Below, one piece after another: positions 35,756 to 44,556 of a DNA stretch of 64,000 nt. Made by a program: the position numbers and the translations under genes. Numbering within the stretch: position 1 is the first letter of the stretch; each line of letters opens with the position of its first letter. Source of the stretch: Pseudoroseomonas cervicalis (GTDB lineage: Bacteria > Pseudomonadota > Alphaproteobacteria > Acetobacterales > Acetobacteraceae); the NCBI RefSeq assembly GCF_030818485.1, contig NZ_JAUTAJ010000004.1, positions 1-64,000 on the forward strand. The letters run 5' to 3'. The notes beneath the pieces are model-generated. The model was not told the origin of the DNA. It was given only the letters and a program-made list of their open reading frames with translations, and ran no database searches.

Positions 35756-36678
35756 TGGGCAATGCCACCGCGGCCCTGCCCGGCGGCAGGGCGGCGGCGG
35801 GCACCACCCGCCGCCGCAACTACGCCCGCAACTATGTGTGGTTCATCGTGCCGGCCGGGCTGGTGGTGCTGGCCGTCATCCTCTTCCCCTGGGCCTTCAC
35901 CCTGTTCATGTCGGCGCATGACTGGAAGATCGGCGGCGGCCACGCCTATGTCGGGCTCGACAATTACCGCAAGCTGTTCACCGATGAGCGCTTCCTCTGG
36001 TCGGTCGCGCGCACTCTCTACTTCACCGCGCTGGCGGTGGTGCTGCCGATGGTGCTCGGCGTCGCCGCGGCGCTGGTGTTCAACCGCAACTTCCCGCTGC
36101 GCGGCCTGGCGCGCACCATCTTCATCCTGCCGATGATGGCGACCCCCGTCGCCGTCGCCCTGGTCTGGACCATGATGTTCCACCCGCAGCTCGGCGTGCT
36201 GAACTGGATCCTGATGCAGTTCGGCATCCCGCCCAGCATGTGGATCTATGACGCGAAGACCGTCATCCCGACCCTGGTGATGGTCGAGGTCTGGCACTGG
36301 ACGCCGCTGGTCATGCTGATCGTGCTCGGCGGCCTCGCCTCCCTGCCGCAGGACCCCTATGAGGCGGCGAAGATCGACGGCGCCAGCCCCTGGCAGAGCT
36401 TCCGCCACATCACCCTGCCGCTGCTGATGCCCTTCATCGTCGTGGCCCTCATCATCCGCGCCATCGACGCGCTGAAGGCCTTCGACACCATCTACGTCAT
36501 CACCCAGGGCGGCCCCGGTACCAGCAGCGAGACCATCAACATCTTCCTCTACCTGCAGGGCTTCGCCTACTACAACATGGGCTATGCCAGCGCGGTGGTG
36601 GTGGTGTTCTTCCTGCTGATCGTCTCGCTCGCGGGGCTGCTGCTCTGGACCCGCAACCGGGTGAAGGACGCGCTATGA
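35755..36678 (+). CDS. ABC transporter permease, MalF/UgpA type
   Basis: A 307-residue protein with six membrane helices and the cytoplasmic EAA loop, YEAAKIDGASPWQSFRHITLPLL (about 202-224), which contacts the ATPase. It partners the next gene. The start overlaps the preceding stop by one base, so the chosen ATG at 35755 is well supported. Substrate likely a sugar, sugar acid or polyol judged by family. Confidence 0.92.
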   Translation: MGNATAALPGGRAAAGTTRRRNYARNYVWFIVPAGLVVLAVILFPWAFTLFMSAHDWKIGGGHAYVGLDNYRKLFTDERFLWSVARTLYFTALAVVLPMVLGVAAALVFNRNFPLRGLARTIFILPMMATPVAVALVWTMMFHPQLGVLNWILMQFGIPPSMWIYDAKTVIPTLVMVEVWHWTPLVMLIVLGGLASLPQDPYEAAKIDGASPWQSFRHITLPLLMPFIVVALIIRAIDALKAFDTIYVITQGGPGTSSETINIFLYLQGFAYYNMGYASAVVVVFFLLIVSLAGLLLWTRNRVKDAL

Positions 36679-37493
36679 CCCGCGCCCTCGAAAAGCTGGG
36701 CTTCGGCCTCGCGGTGCTGCTGCTGATCTCGCCCGGCGCGATGGTCTTCCTCTGGATGCTGTCCCTCTCCCTGAAGACCGAGCTGGACAACACCGACTGG
36801 CCGCCCGTCTTCATCCCCAACCCGGTGGTGTGGGACAATTTCCTGGCGGTGTTCGAGCGGAACGACTTCCTGCTCTACACCTGGAACAGCATCATCGTCT
36901 CCTTCACCGCCACCGGGCTGGCCATCCTGATCGGCGTGCCCGCCGGCTACGGCATCGCCAAGATGCGCGCCACGCGGGCGGCCATGCTCATCCTCATCGC
37001 CCGCATCACCCCGGGCCTGTCCTACCTCATCCCGCTCTTCCTGCTGTTCCAGTGGCTGGGGCTGACCGGCACGCTGACGCCCATCATCATCACCCACCTG
37101 GTCATCACCGTGCCCATCACCGTCTGGGTGATGATCGGCTTCTTCGAAGGCCTGCCCGCCGAGCTGGAGGAGGCCGCCCTGGTCGACGGCGCCAATATCT
37201 GGCAGGCCTTCCGCCACGTGGCCTTCCCGCTGGCCAGGCCGGGCATCACGGTCGCGGTGATCCTCTCCTTCATCTTCTCCTGGAACAACTTCATCTTCGC
37301 CATGGTCCTGGCCGGGCGCGAAACCCGCACCCTGCCCGTGGCCGTGAACAACATGCTGACCTTCGAGCAGATCTCCTGGGGGCCGCTCGCCGCCGCCGCC
37401 CTGCTGGTGACCCTGCCGGTGCTGCTGCTCACCCTGCTGGCGCAGAAGCAGATCATCGCCGGGCTCACCGCGGGGGGCGTGAAGGGGGGATAA
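36675..37493 (+). CDS. ABC transporter permease, MalG/UgpE type
   Basis: A 272-residue protein with six membrane helices and EAA loop LEEAALVDGANIWQAFRHVAFPLA (about 160-183). It overlaps the upstream permease by four bases (ATGA). After it comes a hairpin and a glycosyltransferase gene; no nucleotide-binding subunit is encoded next to the three transporter genes, so an ATPase from another locus must energise it. Confidence 0.92.
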   Translation: MTRALEKLGFGLAVLLLISPGAMVFLWMLSLSLKTELDNTDWPPVFIPNPVVWDNFLAVFERNDFLLYTWNSIIVSFTATGLAILIGVPAGYGIAKMRATRAAMLILIARITPGLSYLIPLFLLFQWLGLTGTLTPIIITHLVITVPITVWVMIGFFEGLPAELEEAALVDGANIWQAFRHVAFPLARPGITVAVILSFIFSWNNFIFAMVLAGRETRTLPVAVNNMLTFEQISWGPLAAAALLVTLPVLLLTLLAQKQIIAGLTAGGVKGG

Positions 37494-37506
37494 AACAGGA
37501 AGAAAA

Positions 37507-37529
37507 CCGGGGGAACTGAGTTCCCCCGG
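37507..37529. terminator. G-run hairpin after the ABC importer genes
   Basis: Arms CCGGGGGAA / TTCCCCCGG with loop CTGAG, 14 bp after the permease stop. It uses the same arms as the hairpins at 4255 (identical) and 54894. No T-run follows directly. Confidence 0.55.
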
Positions 37530-37608
37530 GCCCCCGCATCTGCGGCCCTTTCCAGGGCAGCGCCGATGCGGGCTGGTCAGGAACGGGGCGCGCCGGTAAG
37601 CGGGGGGC

Positions 37609-38742
37609 ATGTCCGACCGGCCCGCCATCCTGCAGCTCCTGCCCGCCCTGAACAGCGGCGGCGTCGAACGCGGCACCCTGGAAATCGCCGAGGCCCAGGC
37701 CCTGGCCGGCTACCGCCCCATCGTCGCCTCCGCCGGCGGCCGGCTGGTGCCGGCGCTGGAAGCCCTCGGCGCCCGCCACGTCACCCTGCCGCTCGACCGC
37801 AAGACACCCTGGGCCATCCTGGCCAATGCCGCCGCCCTGCAGCGCCTGGTGGCCGAGCACGGCATCGCCCTGATCCATGCCCGCAGCCGTGGCCCGGCCT
37901 GGTCCGGCCTGCGCGCCGCCCGCGCCGCCGGCCTGCCCTTCGTCACCACCTATCACGGCACCTACAACGAGAACTTCCTCGGCAAGCGCCTCTACAACTC
38001 GGTCATGGCGCGCGGCGACCGTGTCATCGCCATCAGCCGCTTCATCGCCGAGCTGGTGCAGGCCCGCCACCACACCGACGCTGGTCGCATCCGCATCATC
38101 CCGCGCGGCGTCGACCCGCGCGTCTTCGACCCCGCCATGGTGGCGCCCGGGCGTGTGGCGAAGCTGCGCGCCGCCTGGGGCGTGCCGCAGGACCGCCCCG
38201 TGCTGCTGCTGCCCGCCCGCATCAGCCGCTGGAAGGGGCAGGAGGTGGCGCTGCAGGCGCTCGCCCGCCTGCCCGCGCCGCGCCCCTTCCTGATCCTGGC
38301 CGGCGAGACCGGCCGCGGCGCCTATGCGGCCGAGCTGCGCCAGCGCACCCAGTCGCTCGGCCTCGGCGCCGATGTCATCCTGCCCGGCCATGCCGAGGAC
38401 ATGCCCGCCGCCCTGCTGCTGGCCGATCTGGTGCTGCACGCCTCGACCGATGCCGAGGCCTTCGGCCGCTCGGTGGTGGAGGCCCAGGCCATGGCGCGCC
38501 CGGTCATCGCCGCCGATCTCGGCGCCCCGCGTGAGACGGTGGAGGAAGGCGTCACCGGCTGGCGAGTGCCGCCCGGCGATGCGGATGCGCTCGCCGCCGC
38601 CATCGCCCGCGCTTTGGCCTTGCCGGCCGAGGCGCGCGCGGCCCTCGGCGCCCGCGCCCAGGCCGTGGTGCGGCTGCGCTACACCACCGCCGCGATGCAG
38701 GAGGCGACCATCGCCGTCTATCGGGAGCTGCTCGGCGCATGA
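37609..38742 (+). CDS. Glycosyltransferase family 4 (GT-B)
   Basis: A 377-residue GT-B enzyme. N-terminal GGVERGTLEIAEAQ and HARSRGPAW bind the acceptor side; the C-terminal Rossmann half holds RISRWKGQEVALQAL and the E-x7-E element SVVEAQAMARPVIA, which grips the nucleotide sugar. It likely builds an LPS core or other surface glycan. It overlaps the heptosyltransferase-type gene by four bases. Confidence 0.88.
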   Translation: MSDRPAILQLLPALNSGGVERGTLEIAEAQALAGYRPIVASAGGRLVPALEALGARHVTLPLDRKTPWAILANAAALQRLVAEHGIALIHARSRGPAWSGLRAARAAGLPFVTTYHGTYNENFLGKRLYNSVMARGDRVIAISRFIAELVQARHHTDAGRIRIIPRGVDPRVFDPAMVAPGRVAKLRAAWGVPQDRPVLLLPARISRWKGQEVALQALARLPAPRPFLILAGETGRGAYAAELRQRTQSLGLGADVILPGHAEDMPAALLLADLVLHASTDAEAFGRSVVEAQAMARPVIAADLGAPRETVEEGVTGWRVPPGDADALAAAIARALALPAEARAALGARAQAVVRLRYTTAAMQEATIAVYRELLGA

Positions 38743-39650
38743 GGCGCATCCTGGTCATCAAGCTGGCGGCGCTCGGCGACGTCGTGCAGGCCTTCGGCCC
38801 CTTCGCCGCCATCCGCGCGCATCACCCGGGTGCCGAGATCACCCTGCTGACCACGCCGCCCTTTGCCGGGCTGCTGCGCCGCGCCCCCTGGTTCGACCGC
38901 ATCTGGGCCGATGGCCGCCCCGCCTGGACCGACCTGCCTGCCGTGGCGCGCCTGGCCTGGCGCCTGCGCCGCGCCGGCTTCGACCGGGTCTATGATCTGC
39001 AGACCTCCTCGCGCTCCTCGCGCTACCGGCTGTTCACCGGGCCGCGCCCGGAATGGTCGGGCATCGCCCGCGGCGCCAGCCACCCGCACGCCAACCCGGC
39101 ACGCGATTCCCTGCACACGCTGGAACGCCAGCGCGAGCAGCTGCAGGCCGCCGGCATCACCGCCTTCCCGGATCCGGCGCTGGACTGGCTGGAGGAGGAC
39201 CTCTCCCCCCTGGGCCTGCCGCCACGCTTCGGGCTGCTGGTGCCCGGCGCCTCGCCGGGGCGCCCGGCCAAGCGCTGGCCGGTGGAGCACTTCGCGCAGC
39301 TCGCCTCTCGCCTGGACCTGCCGGTGGCCATCCTGGGCGGCCCCGCCGAGCGGCCCCTGGCCGAGGCCATCCGCGCCGCATCCCCCGCCGCCATCGACCT
39401 GACCGGCCGCACCAGCCTGGGCCAGATCGGCGCCCTGGCGCGGCGTGCCGAATTCGCCCTGGGCAATGACACCGGCCCGACCCATCTGCTGGCCGCCACC
39501 GGCTGCCCGACGCTCAGCCTGTTCGGGCCGGACAGCGACCCGGCCCTGGCCGCGCCGCGCGGGCCCAGGGCCGCGGTGCTGCGGCGGGTGCCGTTCGAGA
39601 GCCTGTCGCCGGACGAGGTTCTCCAGCGGCTGGAGAAGCTAAGGCATTGA
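38739..39650 (+). CDS. Glycosyltransferase family 9 (ADP-heptose:LPS heptosyltransferase-like)
   Basis: A 303-residue GT-B enzyme with family-9 marks: ILVIKLAALGDVVQAFGPFAAIR at the start, LVPGASPGRPAKRWPVEHFA in the middle, and GNDTGPTHLLAATGCPTLSLFG near the end (nucleotide-sugar site). It adds heptose to the LPS core in related bacteria. Translationally coupled to the preceding GT4 gene, so both likely serve LPS core assembly. Confidence 0.88.
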   Translation: MRRILVIKLAALGDVVQAFGPFAAIRAHHPGAEITLLTTPPFAGLLRRAPWFDRIWADGRPAWTDLPAVARLAWRLRRAGFDRVYDLQTSSRSSRYRLFTGPRPEWSGIARGASHPHANPARDSLHTLERQREQLQAAGITAFPDPALDWLEEDLSPLGLPPRFGLLVPGASPGRPAKRWPVEHFAQLASRLDLPVAILGGPAERPLAEAIRAASPAAIDLTGRTSLGQIGALARRAEFALGNDTGPTHLLAATGCPTLSLFGPDSDPALAAPRGPRAAVLRRVPFESLSPDEVLQRLEKLRH

Positions 39651-39654
39651 GAAT

Positions 39655-39769
39655 CTTCTTTTTCTGAAGAAAAAGAAGCAAAAAGACTTTTCCAGGCTGC
39701 CGCCGTCTCCCGTCCCGGCGGGACGCCAAACTGACAGAAGTTTTTTGGTTCTTTTTTTCAAAAAAGAAC
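39655..39769. repeat. AT-rich inverted repeats framing a repeat-family core
   Basis: The gap between the convergent heptosyltransferase and lrp genes has two A/T hairpins: 39655-39678 (CTTCTTTTTC / GAAAAAGAAG, loop TGAA) and 39748-39769 (GTTCTTTTTT / AAAAAAGAAC, loop TC). Between them lie CCAGGCTGCCGCC and CTGACAGAAG, pieces of the dispersed palindromic repeat. The hairpins may also serve as bidirectional terminators. Confidence 0.6.
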
Positions 39770-39775
39770 GAAGAC

Positions 39776-40228
39776 TCACGGCAGCGGTGAGATCGTCCGC
39801 TTCAGGCAGCGCAGCGTGAAGGCCGTGCGGGTGTGGCGTACCCCGGGCAGGCGGTAGAGCTTCTCGCGCAGCAGCGCCTCATACCCCGCCGTGCCGCCGA
39901 CCGCCGCCTTGATCAGGTAGTCGTATTCGCCGGTGGTCAGGTGGCATTCCAGCACTTCGGGCATGTCCTGCACCGCCTGCTCGAAGCGGGCCAGCGCCGT
40001 CTCGTCATGCTTCTCCACCATGATCTCGACGAAGACCGTGTCCGGCAGGCCGAGCTGCGCCTGGTCCAGCAGCGCCACATAGCCCTGGATGATGCCCGCC
40101 TGCTCCAGCCGCCGCACCCGCGTCCAGCAGGGGGAGGGGGAGAGGCCGACCTGCTCGGCCAGCTCGGCATTGGTCAGGCGCGCATTGCGCGCCAGCGCCC
40201 GCAAGATGCGGCGATCCGTCTGGTCCAT
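39776..40228 (-). CDS. Lrp/AsnC-family transcription regulator
   Basis: A 150-residue protein: an N-terminal winged HTH (DQTDRRILRALARNARLTNAELAEQVGLSPSPCWTRVRRLEQAGII) and a C-terminal RAM ligand domain (VLECHLTTGEYDYLIKAAVG). The ATG at 40228 has GGGGAGG upstream; the longer start at 40252 lacks it. Divergent from the GST-like gene, 170 bp apart, which could be its target. Effector likely an amino acid by family. Confidence 0.9.
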   Translation of the reverse strand: MDQTDRRILRALARNARLTNAELAEQVGLSPSPCWTRVRRLEQAGIIQGYVALLDQAQLGLPDTVFVEIMVEKHDETALARFEQAVQDMPEVLECHLTTGEYDYLIKAAVGGTAGYEALLREKLYRLPGVRHTRTAFTLRCLKRTISPLP

Positions 40229-40398
40229 GAACCTCCCCTTGCCCGATGCCACCCCCTGCTGGGGCGTGGCAATAATTTGGCCATTTTCCTGAGGCGATAA
40301 ACCTCTGGACCAGGCTCTACAACCTGGACGTGAACGCCACGCTGGAAGATCGATGCGGTTCCGTGTATCTTCACGGTATCGGGAGGGAAGAACCCGGC

Positions 40399-41022
40399 AT
40401 GCGCCTGCATGGCTACCGCCACTGCGCCGCGACCACGCGGGTCCGGATCGCCCTGTCCCTGAAGGGGGTGGAGACGGTCTCGGTCACCCTGCGCGATCCG
40501 CCTTGCAGCCCGCTGATGCTGGCCACCGCGCCGCAGGGCGGCCTGCTGCCGGTGCTGGAGCTGCCGGATGGCCAGGTGCTGCGCCAGTCGCTGGCCATCC
40601 TCGAATGGCTTGAGGAGATGTGGCCGAGCCCGCCGCTGCTGCCGCCCGACCCGATGACCCGCGCCCGGGTGCGCGCCTTCGCCCTGGCGCTGACCGCCGA
40701 TATGGAACCGCTCTACAGCCCGCGCGTGCTGGAGCGGCTGCGCGGCACCGGCGCCTCGGAAGGCGAGGCCCAGCTCTGGGGCCGCCGCGCCATCGCCGAG
40801 GGGCTGGAAGCCTGCGAGGCGCTGCTCGACCATGGCGGGGAAGGGCCCTTCTGCTTCGGCGCCGAGCCGGGCCTGGCCGATATCTGCCTGGTGCCCCAGC
40901 TGCAGGAGGCGCGGCGCTTCGGCGTCGCCCTCGGTTTCCCGCGCCTGCTGGCGGCCGAGGCCGCCAGCCTGACCCTGCCCGCCTTCCAGGCGACCCAGCC
41001 CGAGGTGATCCATGCGTCGTGA
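40399..41022 (+). CDS. Glutathione S-transferase-like protein (zeta/MAAI-like)
   Basis: A 207-residue protein with a thioredoxin-like N-domain (RVRIALSLKGVE, LPVLELPDGQVLRQSLAILEWLEE, the cis-Pro and glutathione-gamma-Glu site) and a helical C-domain (FCFGAEPGLADICLVPQL). It resembles maleylacetoacetate isomerase (zeta GST), but the S-S-C/S-x-A active motif is replaced by CAATT, so isomerase activity is doubtful. GGGAGGGAAG lies upstream of ATG 40399. Divergent from the Lrp gene. Confidence 0.8.
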   Translation: MRLHGYRHCAATTRVRIALSLKGVETVSVTLRDPPCSPLMLATAPQGGLLPVLELPDGQVLRQSLAILEWLEEMWPSPPLLPPDPMTRARVRAFALALTADMEPLYSPRVLERLRGTGASEGEAQLWGRRAIAEGLEACEALLDHGGEGPFCFGAEPGLADICLVPQLQEARRFGVALGFPRLLAAEAASLTLPAFQATQPEVIHAS

Positions 41023-41401
41023 CAGCGCCTGCCTCAGGATCCTGCTCTGCGCCCTGGCGCCGCTCTGCCTGCCGGCCGGCGCCATGGCCCAGCTGCGCAG
41101 CGTGACCGTGCCGGCCGAATCCGGCGTGGTGGTGCCGCCGCGCGGCCAGGCGCAGCCGCGCCTGGTGGCCCCCCCCACCGCCCGCGCCGCGGCGCCCCAG
41201 GCCGCCGCCGCCGAGGCGGCGGAAGGCCCCGCCCCGGTGCAGCTGCCGGCCGGTGGCACCGGCCTGGCCGGGCCGCTCGGCGCCGTGCTGCCGCTGGCGG
41301 CGGCCGCGCTGCTGGGTGGCAGCCTGGCCGGCGGCGGCAGCGGCGGCGGTGGCGCCACCGCCACGACCACCGGCCTGGCCCCGGCCCGCACCAGCCGCTG
41401 A
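41012..41401 (+). CDS. Hypothetical exported low-complexity protein
   Basis: 129 residues with a signal peptide (ILLCALAPLCLPAGAMA) followed by an Ala/Pro/Gly-rich body that has one hydrophobic segment (about 88-108) and a Gly/Ser/Ala tail. No family is recognised. The ATG lies inside the last codons of the GST-like gene (11-bp overlap), which supports translation as a pair. Composition is typical of the host, so it may be native but weakly conserved. Confidence 0.55.
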   Translation: MRRDSACLRILLCALAPLCLPAGAMAQLRSVTVPAESGVVVPPRGQAQPRLVAPPTARAAAPQAAAAEAAEGPAPVQLPAGGTGLAGPLGAVLPLAAAALLGGSLAGGGSGGGGATATTTGLAPARTSR

Positions 41402-41516
41402 GCCGCGCGGCGCTCCGCCCGGCAGGGCCCAAGGCAGGACGTTGACGCGCCGCCCCGCTGGGGCCAATGCCTGTCTCCCAGGGCGCGGCATCGCCGCGAC
41501 AGCAGGGGAGACGGCC

Positions 41517-42920
41517 ATGGCCAGTCGCGAGGGCGCGCTGCGGCGCGCGGGGGAATTCTTCGACCAGGGTGGCTATGCCGCGCTGCTGGGCCAGATGGTG
41601 GGCATCGCCTCCACCTCTCAGGAGGAGCGCCACGCGGCCGAGCTGCCGCGCTACCTGGACGGGCTGATCCGCCCCTGGCTGGAGCGCATGGGCTTCAGCG
41701 TCTCCCTGCACGACAATCCCGAGCCCGGCTTCGGCCCGATCCTGATGGCCAGCCGCATCGAGGACCCGTCTTTGCCGACTGCGCTGCTCTACGGCCATGG
41801 CGACACCGTCGCCGGGCTGGACGCGCAGTGGAGCGAGGGGCTGTCGCCCTGGGTGCTGACCGATCGCGGCGATCGCTGGTATGGCCGTGGCACCGCCGAC
41901 AACAAAGGCCAGCACGGCATCAACCTGGCGGCGCTGGAGGCCGTGCTGGCCGAGCGTGGCGGCCGGCTCGGCGCCAATGTGAAGCTGGTGCTGGAAATGG
42001 CCGAGGAGCGCGGCAGCAAGGGGCTGCGCGCCTTCGTCGCCGCCCATGCCGAGGAACTGGCGGCCGATGCGCTGATCGCCTCCGACGGGCCGCGCGTCAT
42101 GCCGGAGGTGCCGACCATCGCCACCGGCACGCGCGGCACCTGGCATTGCGACCTGGTGGTGAAGCTGCGCGAGGGCGGGGTGCATTCCGGCCATTGGGGC
42201 GGGCTGACCACCGACCCGGCGGTGGTGCTGGCGCATGCGCTCTCCACCATCATGGACCGCAACGGCAAGATCCTGGTGCGCGACTGGCTGCCGGCCGGCG
42301 GCAGCGTGCCGGCGGCGGTGAAGGCGGTGCTGCAGGGCTGCCCGGTGGGCGGCGGCGACGGCGCCGCCACCATCGACGAGGCCTGGGGCGAGCCCGGCCT
42401 GACCGCGGCCGAGAAGATCTATGGCTGGAACAGCTTCATCGTGCTGGCGATGGAAAGCGGCGTGCCGTCCAACCCGGTGAACGCGGTGGCGCCCTGGGCC
42501 AAGGCCCATTGCCAGATCCGCTACACGGTGGACAGCGACCCGGCGCAGTTCGAGGGTGCGCTGCGCCGCCATCTGGACGCGCATGGGCTGCAGGTCGTGG
42601 CGATCGAGAACGCCTTCGTCCGCATGCCGGCCAGCCGCACCGCGCCGGACCACCCCTGGGTGCGCTGGGCGCAGGCCAGCATGGAGCGCAGCCTGGGCCG
42701 CAAGGTGCAGATCATCCCGAACAGCAGCGGCGGCCTGCCGGGCGACGTCTTCGTCGACCATCTGGGCGTGCCGCTGGTCTGGGTGCCGCACAGCTACAAT
42801 GGCTGCAAGCAGCACGGCCCGGATGAGCATCTGCTGAAGGCGCCGGCGCGCGAGGGCATCCTGGCCTTCGCCGGCTTCTGGTGGGATCTGGGCGAGCCCG
42901 GCCTGCCCGCGCGCCGCTGA
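41517..42920 (+). CDS. M20-family metallopeptidase
   Basis: A 467-residue dizinc hydrolase. It has metal ligands His/Asp in YGHGDTV (about 90), Asp in YGRGTADNKGQHG, the catalytic Glu pair in EMAEERGSKG, and a further Asp in SDGPRVM; the last His lies in PHSYNGCKQHGPDEH. A lid domain fills about 200-320. This is the dipeptidase/carboxypeptidase or N-acyl hydrolase class; exact substrate unknown. AGGGGAG precedes the ATG. No signal peptide, so cytoplasmic. Confidence 0.9.
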   Translation: MASREGALRRAGEFFDQGGYAALLGQMVGIASTSQEERHAAELPRYLDGLIRPWLERMGFSVSLHDNPEPGFGPILMASRIEDPSLPTALLYGHGDTVAGLDAQWSEGLSPWVLTDRGDRWYGRGTADNKGQHGINLAALEAVLAERGGRLGANVKLVLEMAEERGSKGLRAFVAAHAEELAADALIASDGPRVMPEVPTIATGTRGTWHCDLVVKLREGGVHSGHWGGLTTDPAVVLAHALSTIMDRNGKILVRDWLPAGGSVPAAVKAVLQGCPVGGGDGAATIDEAWGEPGLTAAEKIYGWNSFIVLAMESGVPSNPVNAVAPWAKAHCQIRYTVDSDPAQFEGALRRHLDAHGLQVVAIENAFVRMPASRTAPDHPWVRWAQASMERSLGRKVQIIPNSSGGLPGDVFVDHLGVPLVWVPHSYNGCKQHGPDEHLLKAPAREGILAFAGFWWDLGEPGLPARR

Positions 42921-43047
42921 TCTTTCTTTCGGTTTGGGCGGGGTGGGCATGGCCCGCCCCGCCCGGCGCCGCCGGTTGGCCCGGCACCGCGCCGGAGGCC
43001 CGGCGCCTGGGCACCGGGTTCCCGGGCGCCCCCCCGGCGGCAGCTTC

Positions 43048-43485
43048 CTAGTGCTGCAGCTCGGTGTTGCCGCCGCCGCCTTCGGTCTGGTCGATCACCA
43101 GCAGGCGCACGTTCTCCTCGCCCAGCGTCTCGCCCCAATGCCAGTGGTCGAGCATCTCCACCACCACATCGCCGGCCTTGTATTCCCAGCGCCGCCCCTC
43201 CGGCGTCGCCACCAGCAGCCGGCCTTCCATCACATAGGCGATGCGCTGCTGCGGATGGCGGTGCACCGGCAGCCGGGCGCCGGGCGGGATGTCGTAGGTG
43301 GTGATCACCAGCGTGCCGTCGCGCTGCGGGAAGCGCAGCGGCTGGCCGAGCGCGGTGGCGCTGCCGCGATAGATCTCCACCACCTTCGCCACCGGCGGGG
43401 CGGCGGGCGGGGTGGGCGGCGGCGTGGCGCAGGCGGCGGCGAGCAGCGCGGCCAGCACGGCGAGGCCGCTTGGGGCAAGGCGCAT
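43048..43485 (-). CDS. Cupin-domain lipoprotein
   Basis: A 145-residue exported protein with lipobox LLAAAC (Cys about 19). The mature part is one cupin barrel: motif 1 as PVHRHPQQRIAYVMEG (His ligands), motif 2 around KAGDVVVEMLDHWHWGE. Single-domain cupins bind a metal or ligand; function unknown. GGAGGAA stands before ATG 43485, favoured over the start at 43530. Confidence 0.75.
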   Translation of the reverse strand: MRLAPSGLAVLAALLAAACATPPPTPPAAPPVAKVVEIYRGSATALGQPLRFPQRDGTLVITTYDIPPGARLPVHRHPQQRIAYVMEGRLLVATPEGRRWEYKAGDVVVEMLDHWHWGETLGEENVRLLVIDQTEGGGGNTELQH

Positions 43486-43582
43486 TCGGGGCGTTCCTCC
43501 GGCCGGTTGCGTCCGGCCATGCCTCAGCATGCCCGGTTTCGCGGCGCCTGGCCCGCCCGATCCAGGGCCCCGGCGCCGATTC

Positions 43583-44458
43583 TCAGCCCTGCGACTCCTC
43601 CAGCAGCCAGAACTGGAAGGCGCGCAGCGCCGGCCCCGGCGGGCGGGAGCGCAGCCAGCTCAGCCAATAGGCGCCGAGCGACAATTCGGCGGCGAAGGGC
43701 CGCAGCAGCCGCCCCTCCGCCAGCTCGCGCGGGAAGAGCCGCAGCGGCAGCAGCGCGACCCCCGCGCCCTGCGCCGCCGCCTCGGCCAGCACCAGGGAGG
43801 AATCGGCGATCATGCCGCGCGGCGGCGGGCAGGGCAGGTCGAGCGACGCGAACCAGCGCGGCCATTCATCGGCGCGGTAGGAGCGCAGCAGCACCTCGCC
43901 CGCCAGATCCTCCGGCCGGCGCAGCCGCGCCGCCACGCCGGGGGCGCAGGCGGGGGAGAGGGGCGCGCTGAACAGCCGCACCGCCTCCGTCCCGTGCCAG
44001 GCGCCATCGCCGAAGCGGATGGCGCAATCCAGCCCCTCGCCGGCCAGGTCGACGCGGTTGTTGTTGGTCAGCAGCCGCAGATCGATGAAGGGATGCGCCT
44101 GCCGGAAGCGCTCCAGCCGCGGCAGCAGCCAGCCCACCGCCAGGCTGCCCACCACGCCGACCGTCAGCACCTCGCGCACCTGCCCGGCCTCGAAGCGGTC
44201 CAGGCTGCGGCCGATGCGGCGGAAGCCCTCGGCGATCTCGGGCAGCAGCGCCGCCCCCTCATCGGTCAGCGCCAGGCCGCGCGGCAGCCGGCGGAACAGC
44301 GCGACCCCCAAATTTTCCTCAAGGCTCTTCACCTGATGGCTAATGGCGGCCTGGGTGACATGCAGCTCCAGCCCGGCCTTGGTGAAGCTCAGATGGCGCG
44401 CCGAAGCCTCGAAGGCGCGGAGCGCGTTCAGCGGAAGATGGCTGCGCATGCCGTTCAT
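43583..44458 (-). CDS. ampR: LysR-type regulator AmpR-like
   Basis: A 291-residue protein with an N-terminal HTH (LSFTKAGLELHVTQAAISHQVKSLEENLG) and a periplasmic-binding-type effector domain. Sequence pieces typical of AmpR are present: LPLNALRAFEASARHLSFT, THNNRVD-like LLTNNNRVDLAGEGLD, and WHGTEAVRLFSAPL. AmpR controls the divergent beta-lactamase gene in response to muropeptides. The length (start at 44458 with AGGAAAA upstream) equals the enterobacterial protein. The gene is divergent from bla with 98 bp between. Confidence 0.88.
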   Translation of the reverse strand: MNGMRSHLPLNALRAFEASARHLSFTKAGLELHVTQAAISHQVKSLEENLGVALFRRLPRGLALTDEGAALLPEIAEGFRRIGRSLDRFEAGQVREVLTVGVVGSLAVGWLLPRLERFRQAHPFIDLRLLTNNNRVDLAGEGLDCAIRFGDGAWHGTEAVRLFSAPLSPACAPGVAARLRRPEDLAGEVLLRSYRADEWPRWFASLDLPCPPPRGMIADSSLVLAEAAAQGAGVALLPLRLFPRELAEGRLLRPFAAELSLGAYWLSWLRSRPPGPALRAFQFWLLEESQG

Positions 44459-44556
44459 GCCCAAATTTTCCTGGGGTTTCGCCGCAAATCTCCCCGTTTG
44501 TCGAGGGGGCATCGCCCCGCCATGGTGCCGCCCGGAACGATACGGGAGACACCGCC
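44459..44556. promoter_or_regulatory. Divergent ampR-bla control region
   Basis: A 98-bp spacer with the inverted repeat CAAA-N8-TTTG at 44485-44500, of LysR-box form, and a longer GGGG...CCCC-flanked stretch around it. A TTGTCG at 44498-44503 may be a -35 for bla; no good -10 follows. The exact T-N11-A motif was not found. Confidence 0.45.

Noticed and set aside
44485..44500. A canonical T-N11-A LysR operator between ampR and bla
   Set aside because: Only an inverted CAAA-N8-TTTG is seen; the exact spacing of the consensus is not met, so I call it only a possible site.
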